64,000 nucleotides of DNA from Papio anubis (taxonomy: Eukaryota > Chordata > Mammalia > Primates > Cercopithecidae): NCBI RefSeq assembly GCF_008728515.1, contig NC_044977.1:187849987-187913986 (forward strand), read 5' to 3'. Positions 35,339-46,764 of the stretch are shown piece after piece. A program made the position numbers and the translations under genes. Positions within the stretch are counted from its first letter, which is position 1, and each line of letters starts with the position of its first letter. Below the pieces are notes generated by a model that made no database searches, had not been told where the DNA came from, and saw only the letters and a list, made by a program, of their open reading frames with translations.

Positions 35339-35985
35339 TTCTGGTGAGACTGGGGAGGAAAGGGAACACTTACATATTGTTGGTGGGAATGTAAATTAGC
35401 CAGTATGGAAAGCAGTTTGGAGCTTTCTGAAAGAGTAGAAAACAAAGCTACCATTCAACCCAGTGACACAATTACTGGGTGTATACCCAAAGGAAAATAG
35501 ATTATTATACCAGACAGACACATGCACTTGTATGTTCATCACCACACCGTTCACAATAGCAAAGACATAGAATCAACCTAGGTGTCCAACAATGTTGGCC
35601 TGGATTTAAAAAAAAAAAATGTGGTACTTGCACACCATGGCATACTACACAGCCATAACAAAGAATGAAATCAGGACCTTTGCAGCACCGTGGATGGAGT
35701 TGGCGGCCATTATCCTAAGTGAACTAAGACAGGAACAGAAAACCAAATACTGCATGCTCTCGCTTACAAGTAGGAGCTAAACATTGAGCACGCATGGACA
35801 TACAAACAAAAGAGACCATAGGCTACTAGAGAGGGGAGGGAGGAAGAAGGGAGTGGATTGAAAAACCAACTATTTGGTACTATGCTCACTACCTGGATGC
35901 AATATACTCATGTAACAAACCTGTGTATGTACTCCCTATATCTAAAATAAAAGCCAATTTAAAAAAAAAAAAAAGAAAGAAATCA
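35339..35985 (+). mobile_element. Primate L1, ORF2 C-terminus and 3' UTR after the HERV-H-type insertion
   Basis: Continues the L1 with 'gaaagggaacacttacatattgttggtggg', 'ggtgtatacccaaagg', 'accataggctactagagaggggagggag', and ends with 'taaaataaaagccaatttaaaaaaaaaaaaaa' and an 'aaagaaagaaatcaac' edge. The tail is A-rich. A run of 12 A lies near 35610. Confidence 0.9.
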
Positions 35986-36029
35986 ACAGGGTGGAAAACC
36001 TAAATGTGCAATAAACATATGGTACCAAA

Positions 36030-37420
36030 AAATCTACTTGGTCCTTCGGTAATTCAGAAAAGTGTTTTGAATTTTTATGATGTGTGGTGAATTTGTCTAA
36101 TTTTCTTGTAAATCCGTCAATATTTCAAGCTATTTTATTGAGTAATTAAGTATTTAAAATTATCACTCATGTTCTGCTAATTAGATTTTTATAACTATAA
36201 AGTGACACTGTCGTCTTTAATTTCATTTTTCTTTAAGTCTATATTGTCTGCTATTGATATAGCTCCACCATCTTCATTGTGTACTATTCTACTAACACAT
36301 CTTTTTCATTCTCTTTCAACATTTTCAATGCATTATACCTTAATTTTTTTTAAAGTCCACGTAGCTAGTTTTTAAAATTCAGTCTCAAATTGCTGACTTT
36401 TGATAGTTGATTTCATTTACACAATGCCTGATAATTAATATATTTGTACTTTTTAATCACATTTTACTTTTACTTATATTTTTGTTTTATTTTTATGTGT
36501 TTTCTTTCTTCCTTGCTTTCCATCCCAAATTTGAAGAGTTAAATATCATTGTTTAATAATTTTCCCTTTATTCCACTTTCATTCTGCTTATTTCTTGAAT
36601 CATCTCAACAGGCTTATTTTGTTAGCCTTTCCAAAGAATGGTATTTCTATTGTTTTAGTAATTGAGTATAACATTTTAGCATTATTATAATCTAAATATT
36701 AACTGTATCTGAACCTGCATACTCGCACAATAAAAGTATTTAGATTTATAGGCTCAAAATGTTTCCAAGTATTTTAGTTTTGTACAGAGTTGCTGGAAAA
36801 ATACAGGCCTAACAGTTAAATTTGAATTTCAAATAAGCAACATATAATTTTATAATATAATGTAGACCAGAGCAGTGTTTGGCACATATTTATGCTAAAA
36901 ATTTGTGTTGTTTTCCAAAGATTGAAATCTAACAGAGTGCCCTATATTTTTATTTTTATTTATTTACTTTTTTAAGTGAAAGCAAGTTTACTAGAGTAGT
37001 AAAGAAACAAAAGAATGGCTACTCCATAGACAAAGCAGCCTACCCTATAATTTTAATACTAAATTTGGTAACCTTAGTTTTATCTTTAATTTTAATTTTA
37101 TATTTAGCACAATAATAACTATAGTACATAAACAGTGTTTGGGTTTACATGATTTTTGCTTTTTTGGTAACCATTTTATTGTAGTGCATCACTTCTTACA
37201 CTTAGACTGTTCCTCTAGGATTACTTTCCTAGTTGGATGGATATGAAAATAGCTTTAATTTGATCATTTTTCTTGAATAATAGTTTTTCTTGAAGCAAAA
37301 TTATATATTGATACTTTCATACCGTCAGCTGTTTTTAGATACTGTTCCTCTGACTTCCTGCTTTCATTAATATTGAAGAAAAGTCTGATGCCATTCTCAA
37401 GGTCATTCTACTGTAGGTCA
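36030..37420 (-). mobile_element. Old L1 (L1M-type) ORF2 fragment
   Basis: The plus strand shows the reverse-complement pattern 'aatttgtctaattttcttgtaaatccgtcaatatttc', 'taactataaagtgacactgtcgtctttaa', 'atagctccaccatcttcattg' and 'gaagaaaagtctgatgccattctc'. A related copy is at 13550. The frame is destroyed. Confidence 0.55.
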
Positions 37421-37597
37421 AGGTTTGGCAAATTACCTGTGGTGCAAATCTTGCCTGTGTTCTTTTTGTACAGCTCATGAGCTAAGAATGTTTTTCACAT
37501 TTTTAAGGGGTTGTGCAAAATAACAAAGAAGTATACATGACAGAAACTATTTAAGGCCTGCAAAATCTTTAGATTTTTCCAGAGTATTTCTCAATCC
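37420..37597 (+). mobile_element. hAT-Charlie type MER fragment
   Basis: 'aggtttggcaaattacctgtggtgc' followed by 'tgtacagctcatgagctaagaatgtttttcac' and 'tttaagg(ggttg)', then 'aaggcctgcaaaatcttta'. This is the same broad group as at 30585 and 31645, inserted in the old L1. Confidence 0.6.
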
Positions 37598-38819
37598 CTA
37601 TTGTAGGTGATCTGTCTTTTCAAAATGGCTGATTACAAGATCTTGCATTCAGTTAAATATTCTGATACTTTGACTGTTACATCTGTTGCAAATAGCTTTT
37701 GTTGCTATTATGAACATACTTTCTTATGTTTTCCTGTCTGTTACTTTTCTAAAGTAGAAAAAGTTAGTACTTATATATTTGCATTTTTTCCAGCCAACAT
37801 ACAATGTTTACTTATTAATTTTAGTCATTTTAACTAGTTTTCAAGGTACACACTCTCAGCAGAACAGTGAGATATTTTTATATTTTCTTTTCCAATGTTT
37901 GCCCCATTATATAATTTGCTTTTCTCCTGCATGTGCTAAAACTACTAATAAAATGTTAAATTATCATAAGATTATAAAAAGAAGTTAAATAATTATAATT
38001 ATCTGAATGCTTTGGATTTTTCTGACTTCCCAGCTTCTGGCTTCTAAATCTAGCTAGCTCATATAAAAAAGGTTACACCCACCTACATAATGTTCCTTCT
38101 GATTAACTCAAAGTCAGCTGATCAGGAAACTTACTTGCATCGGTAAAATCCCTTTTGCGGTTATTACAGGCATAATATAGGGAAGTGGAGATCATGGGGT
38201 TCATCTTAGAATTCTTCCTACCACATTCTTCCACACATAAAAGTCTGGGTTTTGTTGAGATTTGTACAACTTTGCTATAACTTTCTTTGCCAAACTTTAT
38301 TGCCTTAGTCACCACAATGTTTTGGTTTGTTCTATTTTAGGTGTCTGGTATAACATTGCCACTTTATTTTATACTCTCTGGTGACTTGGAACAATAAATG
38401 CCTTACCTGTTTCTTCTCCAAAATCTTCCAATTATGTATACACTTCAAGTAATCATGATAAAAATGGATTGAAGTATATTACTGGCCAGGAATTTTCTAT
38501 CTCAAAGCATGTAAGCTCCAAAATGTCACTCCAAGCCCAGCCTTTTATTCCTCTAGCTGTCTCACTAGCTCAATCTAAAATCACCCTCTGATTCTGGGAC
38601 CTCAGATTCTTCAACTGCCTACTGTTTTCTACTCTTTGACCAAATTTTCTTCTCTAGAAAATCTAAAATATTTTTCTTAGTACAGTCATACTTTTCAAAC
38701 CCTTAAAATTTAAGGTTAAGATACTCACTAAGACTCTATAAATAATAATTCAGAACACAATATATCAACCTGAGCGGTAGAGATAGATTTTTGAGTTATC
38801 AGCATATAGATAGTGTTAT
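37598..38819. other. Unassigned AT-rich intergenic DNA
   Basis: Nothing recognisable. A weak pyrimidine-rich stretch at about 38500-38660 may be old LINE. Confidence 0.4.
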
Positions 38820-38834
38820 AAAATGTGAATGCTG

Positions 38835-39159
38835 GGCCGGGCGCGGTGGCTCAAGCCTGTAATCCCAGCACTTTGGGAGGCCGAGACGGGTGGATCACGA
38901 GGTCAGGAGATCGAGACCATCCTGGCTAACACGGTGAAACCCCGTCTCTACTAAAAAATACAAAAAACTAGCCGGGCGCGGTGGTGGGCGCCTGTAGTCC
39001 CAGCTACTCGGGAGGCTGAGGCAGGAGAATGGCGTAAACCTGGGAGGCGGAGCTTGCAGTGAGCTGAGATCCGGCCACTGCACTCCAGCCTGGGCGGCAG
39101 AGCGAGACTCCATCTCAAAAAAAAAAAAAGAAAAAAAATAAAAATAAAAAAAAAAAAAT
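38835..39159 (+). mobile_element. Young AluY-type SINE (Old World monkey lineage)
   Basis: Nearly intact CpGs, 'CTCAAGCCTG', 'CCGAGACGGG', 'GATCCGGCCACTGCAC' and a mixed A tail (39117-39159). Perfect 15-bp target duplications 'AAAATGTGAATGCTG' are at 38820-38834 and 39160-39174. This is the youngest-looking full Alu here. Confidence 0.97.
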
Positions 39160-40365
39160 AAAATGTGAATGCTGATGAAATCTTCTAGGTATCTTCTCTA
39201 CAAATTACAAAGGGGATTTGAGGAATTAAGGAATACACCAAGATAAATGGACGTATTTTTTAGGTAAAAAGTAATAACTTTTTAAATGGTATAAAAAAGC
39301 ATAGGTTTCTAAAAGTTACCCCTAGGTTTTCAAGAAAAAAAATGTATGGTTAGTTTTTAGTTTTAATTAATTTTTCAATTTCTTCAGATTTAAATATATC
39401 TTATATGTGAGTATGTAAATACATATATGTATATTTGAAAAAAGGATAAAACAAGTAACTCTGTACCCCGTTACCTATGCCAAGAAACAGAATGTTATAG
39501 AAGAAATCTCCTATTCTCTCCTCTATAATTGCATACTACTCATGCCCCTCTACAGGTAGCCACTATCCCGAACAGCATGTTAATCGTCCTCTGCTTTTAC
39601 TTATAAATTATTTTTTACTCTTTCTGGACTTTTATAAGTAGAATTATATAGCATATATTCTTCTGTAACTTGCTTATTTACCTTAGTGTTATATTTTAGA
39701 AGTTCACTCAATGACTATAGCTGTATTGCATTTATTTTCACTGCAATGTATGTTTTCATTTAAAGAATATACTATCATTCCTTTATTCATCCTACCATTT
39801 CAGAGAATTTGAGTGATTTCTGCTTTTTTCTTTTCTATTATAAAGAATGCTACCGTCTTATACATATCTCCCAGCATGCATATGCCAGGAGTTCCTATGG
39901 TTATACTCAGAAAGGTAATTATTGTTGGACAGAGTAGGTACATTTCAAGATTACTAGGCAATACCAAAATATTTTGCAAACTAGCTGATGCATTTACTAT
40001 TGTTTATGTATCCCTGAGTACATGGGAGATTCTAATTCATCAAACCTCACCAAATCATGACATTTTCAGACTGTAGTTCTTGACAATCTGCTAGTTGTGG
40101 AGATGTATCTTTGAATGGTTTCCAATTAATTTTTTCTACTAGTAATTATAACTAGCATATTGAGTCCATGGACTACTTCATTATCTATTAGTTTCTCCTA
40201 TTCTCTGAAATCTCTCTTAACTCTTTTGCCCATTGTTTGTTTTATTTTTTATTCTTGTTCATTGATTATATTTACTTCATATAATCTAAATGCTAATTAT
40301 TTCCTGAGTTCATATGTTGAAAATAGATTCTCCCAGTTTGTGTCTCAATGTCCAGTATCTTTTTT

Positions 40366-40683
40366 TTACTCTTTTTTTTTTTTTTTTTTTTTTTTTGTGA
40401 GAGGTTCTTGCTCTGTCACTTGGGCTGGAATGCAGTGGCACAATCTGGGTTTAGTTCACTGAAGCCTCGAACTCTTGGGCTCAAGCTATTCTCTCACCTC
40501 AGCCCCAGGAGGAGCTGGAACCACAGGTGCATGCCACCATGCCCAACTAAGTTTTGCAGTTTTTGTAAAGATGGGGTTTTGCCATACTGCCCAAGCTGGT
40601 CTTGAACTCCTAGGCTCAAGCCATCCACCCACCTTTGCCTCCCAAAGCACTGGCATTACCAGCATGCAACACTGCACCCAGCC
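40366..40683 (-). mobile_element. AluJ-type SINE
   Basis: Minus-strand Alu with a T-run (40374-40396), 'GAGAGGTTCTTGCTCTGTCAC' and a degraded 5' end 'TGCACCCAGCC'. Target duplications 'aatgtccagtatctt' lie at 40347-40361 and 40684-40698, which is remarkably well kept for such an old Alu. Confidence 0.94.
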
Positions 40684-41148
40684 AATGTCCAGTATCTTTA
40701 TTTTTTTGGATTAAAATTTTGTAACTGTAATAGATTTGTTGTCAATCTTTTCTTTTATGATTTATGTCTTTTTGTGTTTTGCTTTCTATACCAATATAAG
40801 ATATTCTACATGAGTTTTTAAAATAGTTACAGTTTTAGCTTTTACATTTAGAAATTTAATGTAAATAACATTGATTTTTTTCAATAAACGGTCGCATTAT
40901 TATTTAGAGTTCAATTTTGTCTTTCCGTATGGATAACAAATATTCTCCTACCAATTCTCAAATTCGATTTTACTCCAGTGATCTGTAAAATCACCTCTAT
41001 GAAATCAAGTACCCATGTTTATGTAGGTCTGTCTCTGTGCTGTTCTGATCCATTGGTCTGAGTATCTAAAACTAGGTTAATATAGGTCTTAAGTACTATA
41101 GTTTTATAACAAGTACTGAAAATGTGTGAGGAAATGTGTTCTTCATGG

Positions 41149-41547
41149 TACAATGGTTTTGATTTGGTTTGTTTGGCTCCACCAAGTGTCATGCTGAAAT
41201 CTGATCTCCAGTGTTGGAGGTGGGGCCTGGTGGGAGGTGTTTGGATCAAGGGAGTGGATCCATCATGAATGGTTTGGTGCCATGATCAATCTATTAGTTC
41301 CTGCGAGTTTCCTCAAGAGCTGGTTGTTACAAAGAGCCTGGCACCTCGTCTCTAACTCTTGCTCCCTCTCTCGCCATGTGATCTGCATATGCTGTCTCCC
41401 CTTCTCCTTCGCCATGAGTGGAAGCTTCTTGAGCCCCTCGCCAGAAGCAGATGCTGGTGCTATGCTTCCTGCACAGACTGCAGAACCATGAATCATAACT
41501 TACCAGCCTCAGGTATTCTTTTATAGCAACACAAATGAACTAAGGCA
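41149..41547 (+). mobile_element. Solo LTR, MST-type (ERVL-MaLR)
   Basis: Has 'CCAAGTGTCATGCTGAAATCTGATC', 'CAGTGTTGGAGGTGGGGCCTGGTGGGAGGTG', 'TCTCTCGCCATGTGATCTGC', 'GACTGCAGAACCATGA', and ends 'AACTAAGGCA'. This order is typical of MST LTRs. 'CATGG' at 41144-41148 and 41548-41552 flanks it as a 5-bp target duplication. The outer terminal 'TG' reads 'TA'. Confidence 0.85.
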
Positions 41548-41924
41548 CATGGTTATTTTGATTATTTATATTCTCTATCATTTTTTACAACTTTGCTAAA
41601 TTATACTGAATATATGAATCATTCTGGAGGAAATCATTTCCTTGTGAAATTGAATATTTCAATATGTGAATAAGGCCTATCTTTCTATTTATGTGTTAGT
41701 ATATATATTTCAATACAGTTTTATAATTTCCTGAATCAAATCTTACACGTCCTTTACTAGAAAGTTTTCCAGGTACTTTGTATTATTATGTCATTTCAAG
41801 TGGTATGTTTTCATTTTAAATTTATAACTGTTTAATTTTCTTCCATAGAAATAAAATGATTTTTGCAGTGATCCCAGTTCAAGAAAATTCCTCAATCATT
41901 TTTCCTGATTGGTACATTTTAAAT

Positions 41925-42440
41925 TAATAGACTATCTTTGGAATAGTTTTAGATTTTTTCAGAAAAAAAATTGAGCGATTAGTATAGTGAGTTCCCATAG
42001 CCACCTCCTGACAAGTACACAGTTTCCCTTCTTATTAATATTTTGCATCAATGTGGTGCATTTAACTAGTGAACAAATACATTATCAACTAAAGTTCATA
42101 GTTTACATTAATGCTCTTTGTGTTGTACAGTCGTGTGGATTTTGACAAGTGTCTGCTGCCATGTTTTCACCATTACAGTATCATACAGAATAGTTTCATC
42201 ACCCTAAAAATCTCTTGTGCCTCACCTATTCATTTCTCCTGTCTTTCCCCTGAATTTTGTCGACCACTGCTGTTTTTACCATCTATAGTTTTGGCTTTTA
42301 AAAATGCCATGTAGTTGGAATCACACAGTATGTAACCATTTCAGCTGACTTCTTTCACCAAGCAACATGCATTTTAGGTTCCTCCATGTCTTCTCGTGCC
42401 TTGATAGTTTACTCTTTTTTAAAAAAAATCACAGAGTAAT
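41925..42440 (-). mobile_element. Old L1 3' end (L1M-type)
   Basis: Plus-strand 'agaaaaaaaattgagcg', 'tacattaatgctctttgtgttgtac', 'tgtggattttgacaag' and 'tggaatcacacagtatgtaacc' mirror the 5781-6460 element in the same orientation. Frame lost. Confidence 0.7.
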
Positions 42441-42618
42441 ACCTTCTTAGATGCATACAACAAAATGACATCTCGTTTTAGCTCTGACACGGAAAAACTT
42501 TGAAAAAACGCTGAACAAACTGAAAATCAACACCTTATTTTAGATTTGAGAATTGAGGTCATGGGAAAAATCACCACTCCAAAATTTTGAGACAGGCAAA
42601 TACAGAGAACCACAGTCA

Positions 42619-42633
42619 AGATAAGCTTGCTTG
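42619..42633. repeat. Target-site duplication, left copy
   Basis: 'AGATAAGCTTGCTTG' at 42619-42633 is repeated exactly at 42781-42795 and bounds the Alu left-monomer insertion. Confidence 0.95.
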
Positions 42634-42780
42634 GCTGGGCGCGGTGGCTCAAGCCTGTAATCCCAGCACTTTGGGAGGCCGAGACGGGCGGATCACGAGG
42701 TCAGGAGATCGAGACCATCCTGGCGAACACGGTGAAACCCCGTCTCTACTAAAAAAAAAAAAATACAAAAAAAAAAAAAA
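42634..42780 (+). mobile_element. AluY left monomer inserted alone
   Basis: A 147-bp insertion holding only the left Alu arm (from 'GCTGGGCGCGGTGG' to 'CCCGTCTCTACTAAAA'), followed by an A-rich tail with one 'TAC' break. The right arm is absent. Intact CpGs place it in a young AluY lineage. Perfect 15-bp duplications mark it as a complete retrotransposition event and not a later deletion of a longer Alu. Confidence 0.95.
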
Positions 42781-42795
42781 AGATAAGCTTGCTTG

Positions 42796-43360
42796 AAGCA
42801 AAACCTGCCAGAGCCAGTTACTGGTAGTAGCACTTAGATATTAATGTTGATGAACTGATGGAGGCTAACTCCTGAGATCTTAGGTGTTCACCGACTCTAT
42901 CATAGTTTCTGCACCAAACTCTCACAGTGAAGATCAGAGAAAGATGCTCTCTGTTTTAGGTGCAGGTGGAAAGCAACCATGAAATACACAAAGAACATTC
43001 TCCATTACGAACAGAATTTCTTTCTGTCTCAAGTAACAGGAGAAAAAACAGGGTAAGAAACATTTCCAAGATATAGTTGTATTTAGATCAGGAGCTATGG
43101 AAATGTATGTAAATTATAGAAATATATTTGGTGTTTTGAAGACATTAAAGTATAAGGAATTCACTTAAGGAGGTCACATAGAGAGAGCAGGGAGATAGAG
43201 AATTCTCAGAAGGACCAATAGCTAAAGAACAATCCAAAGGAGATAAAACAGCAAATGAGAGGAAAGTATGAAAACAGACAGTTGCATATCTCCAATACAT
43301 TCTTGTTGCTAGAATAAGATCCTAAGAGCTGACAGCTGTTACTTTATTTGGGGGAGGAGA
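42796..43360. other. Unassigned intergenic DNA
   Basis: No gene or recognised repeat in this stretch. Confidence 0.4.
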
Positions 43361-45060
43361 GTGTGATAAACATGTGTATCAAGATGTAATTGACACATAA
43401 TAAATGGCGCATATTTAAAGTGTACAACTTGATGAGTGTTGATGTACATATATACCCGTGAAATCACCACAATCAAGGTAGTGAACATGTTTATTACCCC
43501 CAAAGCTTTCCTCAGATGCCTCTGTTACTTCTCCCTCCCACCCCTCCTGACCCTCTGACTCCCCAGGTAATCACTGATCTGCTTCTGTCATTATTAATGC
43601 CAGGCTTACTTTTAATTGGCTAGAATTTTACATACATGGAATCAAACTGCATGTACTCTTTACAGTCTGACTTCTTCTACTTGACATAATTATCTTGAGA
43701 TTTATCTATCTTGCTGCACAAATCAATAGCACTTCTCTTTTACTGTGAAGCAATAGTCCATGGTATTGATATAACCATAATTTTTTCATCCACTGACCTC
43801 TTGACAGGACAAAGTCTCTAACACATCATATTATTTTAGTCAACGAATGTTTTAACTTCTACCATGGCCACACACTGTGCTAAGCACTAAGTTGGGGTAG
43901 TGGATAAGAAGGACAAGCTTTCTACTCTTTTAGAGTTAAAAGTTTCACCCAAGAGAAGTAAAGCATATGTCCCTATGAAGACTTATGTACAAATGTTCAC
44001 AGCTTTATTAGTAGAAAGCTGTAATCGATATGGTTTTTTACCAATAAGGAGTGAAATGCCTGAATCGTATGTTAGGTTTATATTTAAATTGTTAAAGAAA
44101 CTGCCAGACTGTTTTTGAAAGTGCTTGTACAATTTTACATGCCCCTCAGCCGTGAATGAGAATACGAGCTCTACCAGGTCTTCACTAGCATGTGGTATAG
44201 TCAGTAATTTTAATTTTAGCCAGTCTAGTAGATGTGTCGTGATGTCTCATTGTGGCTTTCATTCCTATTTCTCCAGTGGTTAATGATGTTGAATATCTTT
44301 TCAAGCATTTATTTGCCATCTGCAGCCATTATTTGGTAAAAGATCTGTTAATTTTCTTTACCGGTAATTCTAATATCTATGCGAGGTCTGTATTCATTTT
44401 TATTGATTGCTTGTTTTTCCCTCATTAAGAATTGTGTTTTCCTTCTTTTGGTATTCCAATAACTTTTCATGGATATCAGACTCTGAATTTTACCTAGTTG
44501 AGCGTTGAAGACTTTCGTATTCTTATAAAACTTCTTCAGCTTTGTTCCAAGGTGCTGTCGAGATACCTGAAAATGGTTTAGTTCTTTAGAATGTTGCTTT
44601 CTGTGGTTTGTCCGTTGGATTCTGAGAAATACTCAGCCTAAGGCTAATTATTCCCACTACTGCCGCAGGACATATCTGAGCACTCCACCCGCTATCCCAT
44701 CAGTGATTTATTTATTTATTTTGTCCAGCGTGGCTTGTGAAAACAGACACTAGTTCTGGGCCTGTTTTATCTTGGGCACTGTTGCCTCTAATTCTTTCAG
44801 TCAGTTCTTCCTCAGTCTTAGCTGGTTTTCTCACCCTCATGTGGATATCATTACTCTATTGAATTACCGAAGGGAACTCTGCAGATCTCAAAGCTCTGTC
44901 TCTAAACACATTTGCCCCCGTCACTTTACCCTGAACCCTCTCGTGCCCCTTGATCTCCCCAGACTCTGTCCCCTCAACTCAGATATTCTGTAGGCTCTGC
45001 CATGGTTCCCCCTTCCTGTTCTACAGCCTGGAAACTTTTGGAATGCAGTCAACTGAGATA
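43360..45060 (-). mobile_element. Old L1 3' end and upstream (L1M-type)
   Basis: Plus-strand reverse-complement order: 'gtaattgacacataataaatggcgc', 'aaatcaccacaatcaaggtagtgaac', 'acatggaatcaaactgcatgtac', 'cagactgtttttgaaagtgc', 'taatgatgttgaatatcttttc'. From about 44360 to 45060 the sequence still resembles old L1 ('ctactgccgcaggac', 'gggcactgttgcctctaattc'), but with lower confidence. Confidence 0.65.
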
Positions 45061-45131
45061 AATAATAGGCTATTAAAAGAATTACTGTCCATAATCACCT
45101 GATATTCAGTGTCTTTAAAATAGTCGTTTTA

Positions 45132-45425
45132 GGCCGGGTGCGGTGGCTCACTCCTGTAATCCCACACTCTAGGGGGCCGAGGCGGGTGGATCACCTGAGG
45201 TTGGGAGTTCGAGATCAGCCTAGCCAACATGGTGAAACCCCGCCCCTGCTAAAAATACAAAAATTAGCTGGGCGTGGTGGTGGGCGCCCGTAATCCTAGC
45301 TACTCAGGAAGCTGAGGCAGGAGAATCGCTGGAACCTGGAAGGCGGAGGTTGCAGTGAGCTGAAATCGGGTCAGTGCACTCCAGCCTGGGCAGCAAGAGC
45401 AAAACTCCATCTCAAAAAAAAAAAT
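45132..45425 (+). mobile_element. AluS-type SINE
   Basis: 'GGCCGGGTGCGGTGGCTC...GTAATCCCACACTCTAGGGG' and both arms with a short A tail. A few substitutions suggest AluS. Confidence 0.94.
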
Positions 45426-46465
45426 CATTGTTTTATATATTTCCCTTTTCTTTAGATTGTTTCAGGTGGGAAAGTAAGTGAGCTTCCTGTTTTCACTCAG
45501 TTTTTAAATTGCTACTACTGTTCTACGTTTTTTTTTAAATCTGACTTTAGCTTACATCTTTTCACATCTTACAAAATTGGCTATACCTATTTCTTCATAT
45601 CTGTAAATATTTCAACTAAGTATTATTTTCAAGTCACCAGTGGTCAACTATTTAAGATATGTTAACATTTTCATGACCAGAAAGCAATTAGTGAGCCACT
45701 TATTTCTATGTACAATTAAAATTATAATCCATTAAGATGTCTTGTGGACTTATCTAATACCAGCAGCACTAAAATTATTTTATGTGTTAATCTTCAATTA
45801 TCTGTTATTTTTGGACATTGTGCCAGGTAGACATTTGCTTCAACTGACTAATACAGTAACAAAACGATCAAATCTGTGCAAACAATCCTACATGTGAGAC
45901 TCAATAAATCCAACAGCACTTTATAGTTAAATAGTAAACTAGATTTCTAGGTTATGTGACCAGGGAATTTTGTAGATTTCTGTCTCCCAGCCTATTAAAA
46001 TGCATATCACAGAAACAAAAGCAAGAAAATATAGCAACAGGAATATAAACTAAATATGGATGAAGAAATATCCCCAAATCCAGAGAGACTTACCCCTATT
46101 ACATCAATTATGAGGAAAAGTTTAGAAACTCTGTGAAAAACTAGTAACCATACGCTCCATCTTCTGATGGAAAATAGTACAAACAGTATCAAAGAAGTAT
46201 TAAACCCTATTGTTGCTAGAATTCTGGGATGCAGAAGCTTCACTAACCTGAGAAATACACTGCAATTATCTATTTGAACAGGAACTTTCTAGAACACTAA
46301 AAATAACCAGGGCATCTCATTTTCCCTTATTTCCCCTTGCATGCCATTATCTTTCTCTTTCAAATCCCAGTAAAGAGTTCAACTATTCATACAATGTTGA
46401 ATATAAAAGTATTTTAAGGTGATATCTTGGGTCTTTCTTGAGACACAGAAATCAGGACAAAACAA
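45426..46465. other. Unassigned intergenic DNA
   Basis: AT-rich, no gene or recognised repeat. Open frames are 78 codons or fewer. Confidence 0.4.
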
Positions 46466-46469
46466 AACC

Positions 46470-46764
46470 TTTTTTTTTTTTTTAGACAGAGTCTCACTCT
46501 TGTCAGCCAGCCTGGAGTGCAATGGCGTGGCCTCAGCTCACTGCAACCTCTGCCTCCCAGGTTCGAGCGATTCTCCTGCCTCAACCTCCCAAGTAGCTGG
46601 TATTACAGGTGCCCGCCACCATGCCTGGCTAATTTTTGTATTTTTGATAGAGATGGGGTTTCACCATGTTGGCCAGGATGGTCTCGAACTCCTGACTTCA
46701 GGCAATCCACCCGCTGCGGCCTCCCAATGTGCTGGGATTACAGGCATGAGCCACTGTGCCAGGC
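46470..46764 (-). mobile_element. AluS-type SINE
   Basis: Minus-strand Alu with a T-run (46471-46483), both arms, and the 5' end 'CTGTGCCAGGCC'. Flanking 'aacaaaac' copies (46461 and 46766) act as short target duplications. Two overlapping open frames of 104-124 codons come from the Alu antisense. Confidence 0.94.

Larger units (their letters stand above)
39430..41830 (-). mobile_element. Old L1 (L1M-type), interrupted twice
   Basis: The plus strand shows reverse-complement L1 3' order ('cctcctattctctcctctataattgcatac', 'gatttctgctttttt... ataaagaatgctacc'), then the ORF2-like block near 40980-41110 ('gtctgtctctgtgctgttctgatccattggtctg'). It is split by an AluJ (40366) and an MST LTR (41149), after which the L1 seems to resume to about 41830. 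Assignment beyond 41550 is weaker. Confidence 0.55.
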
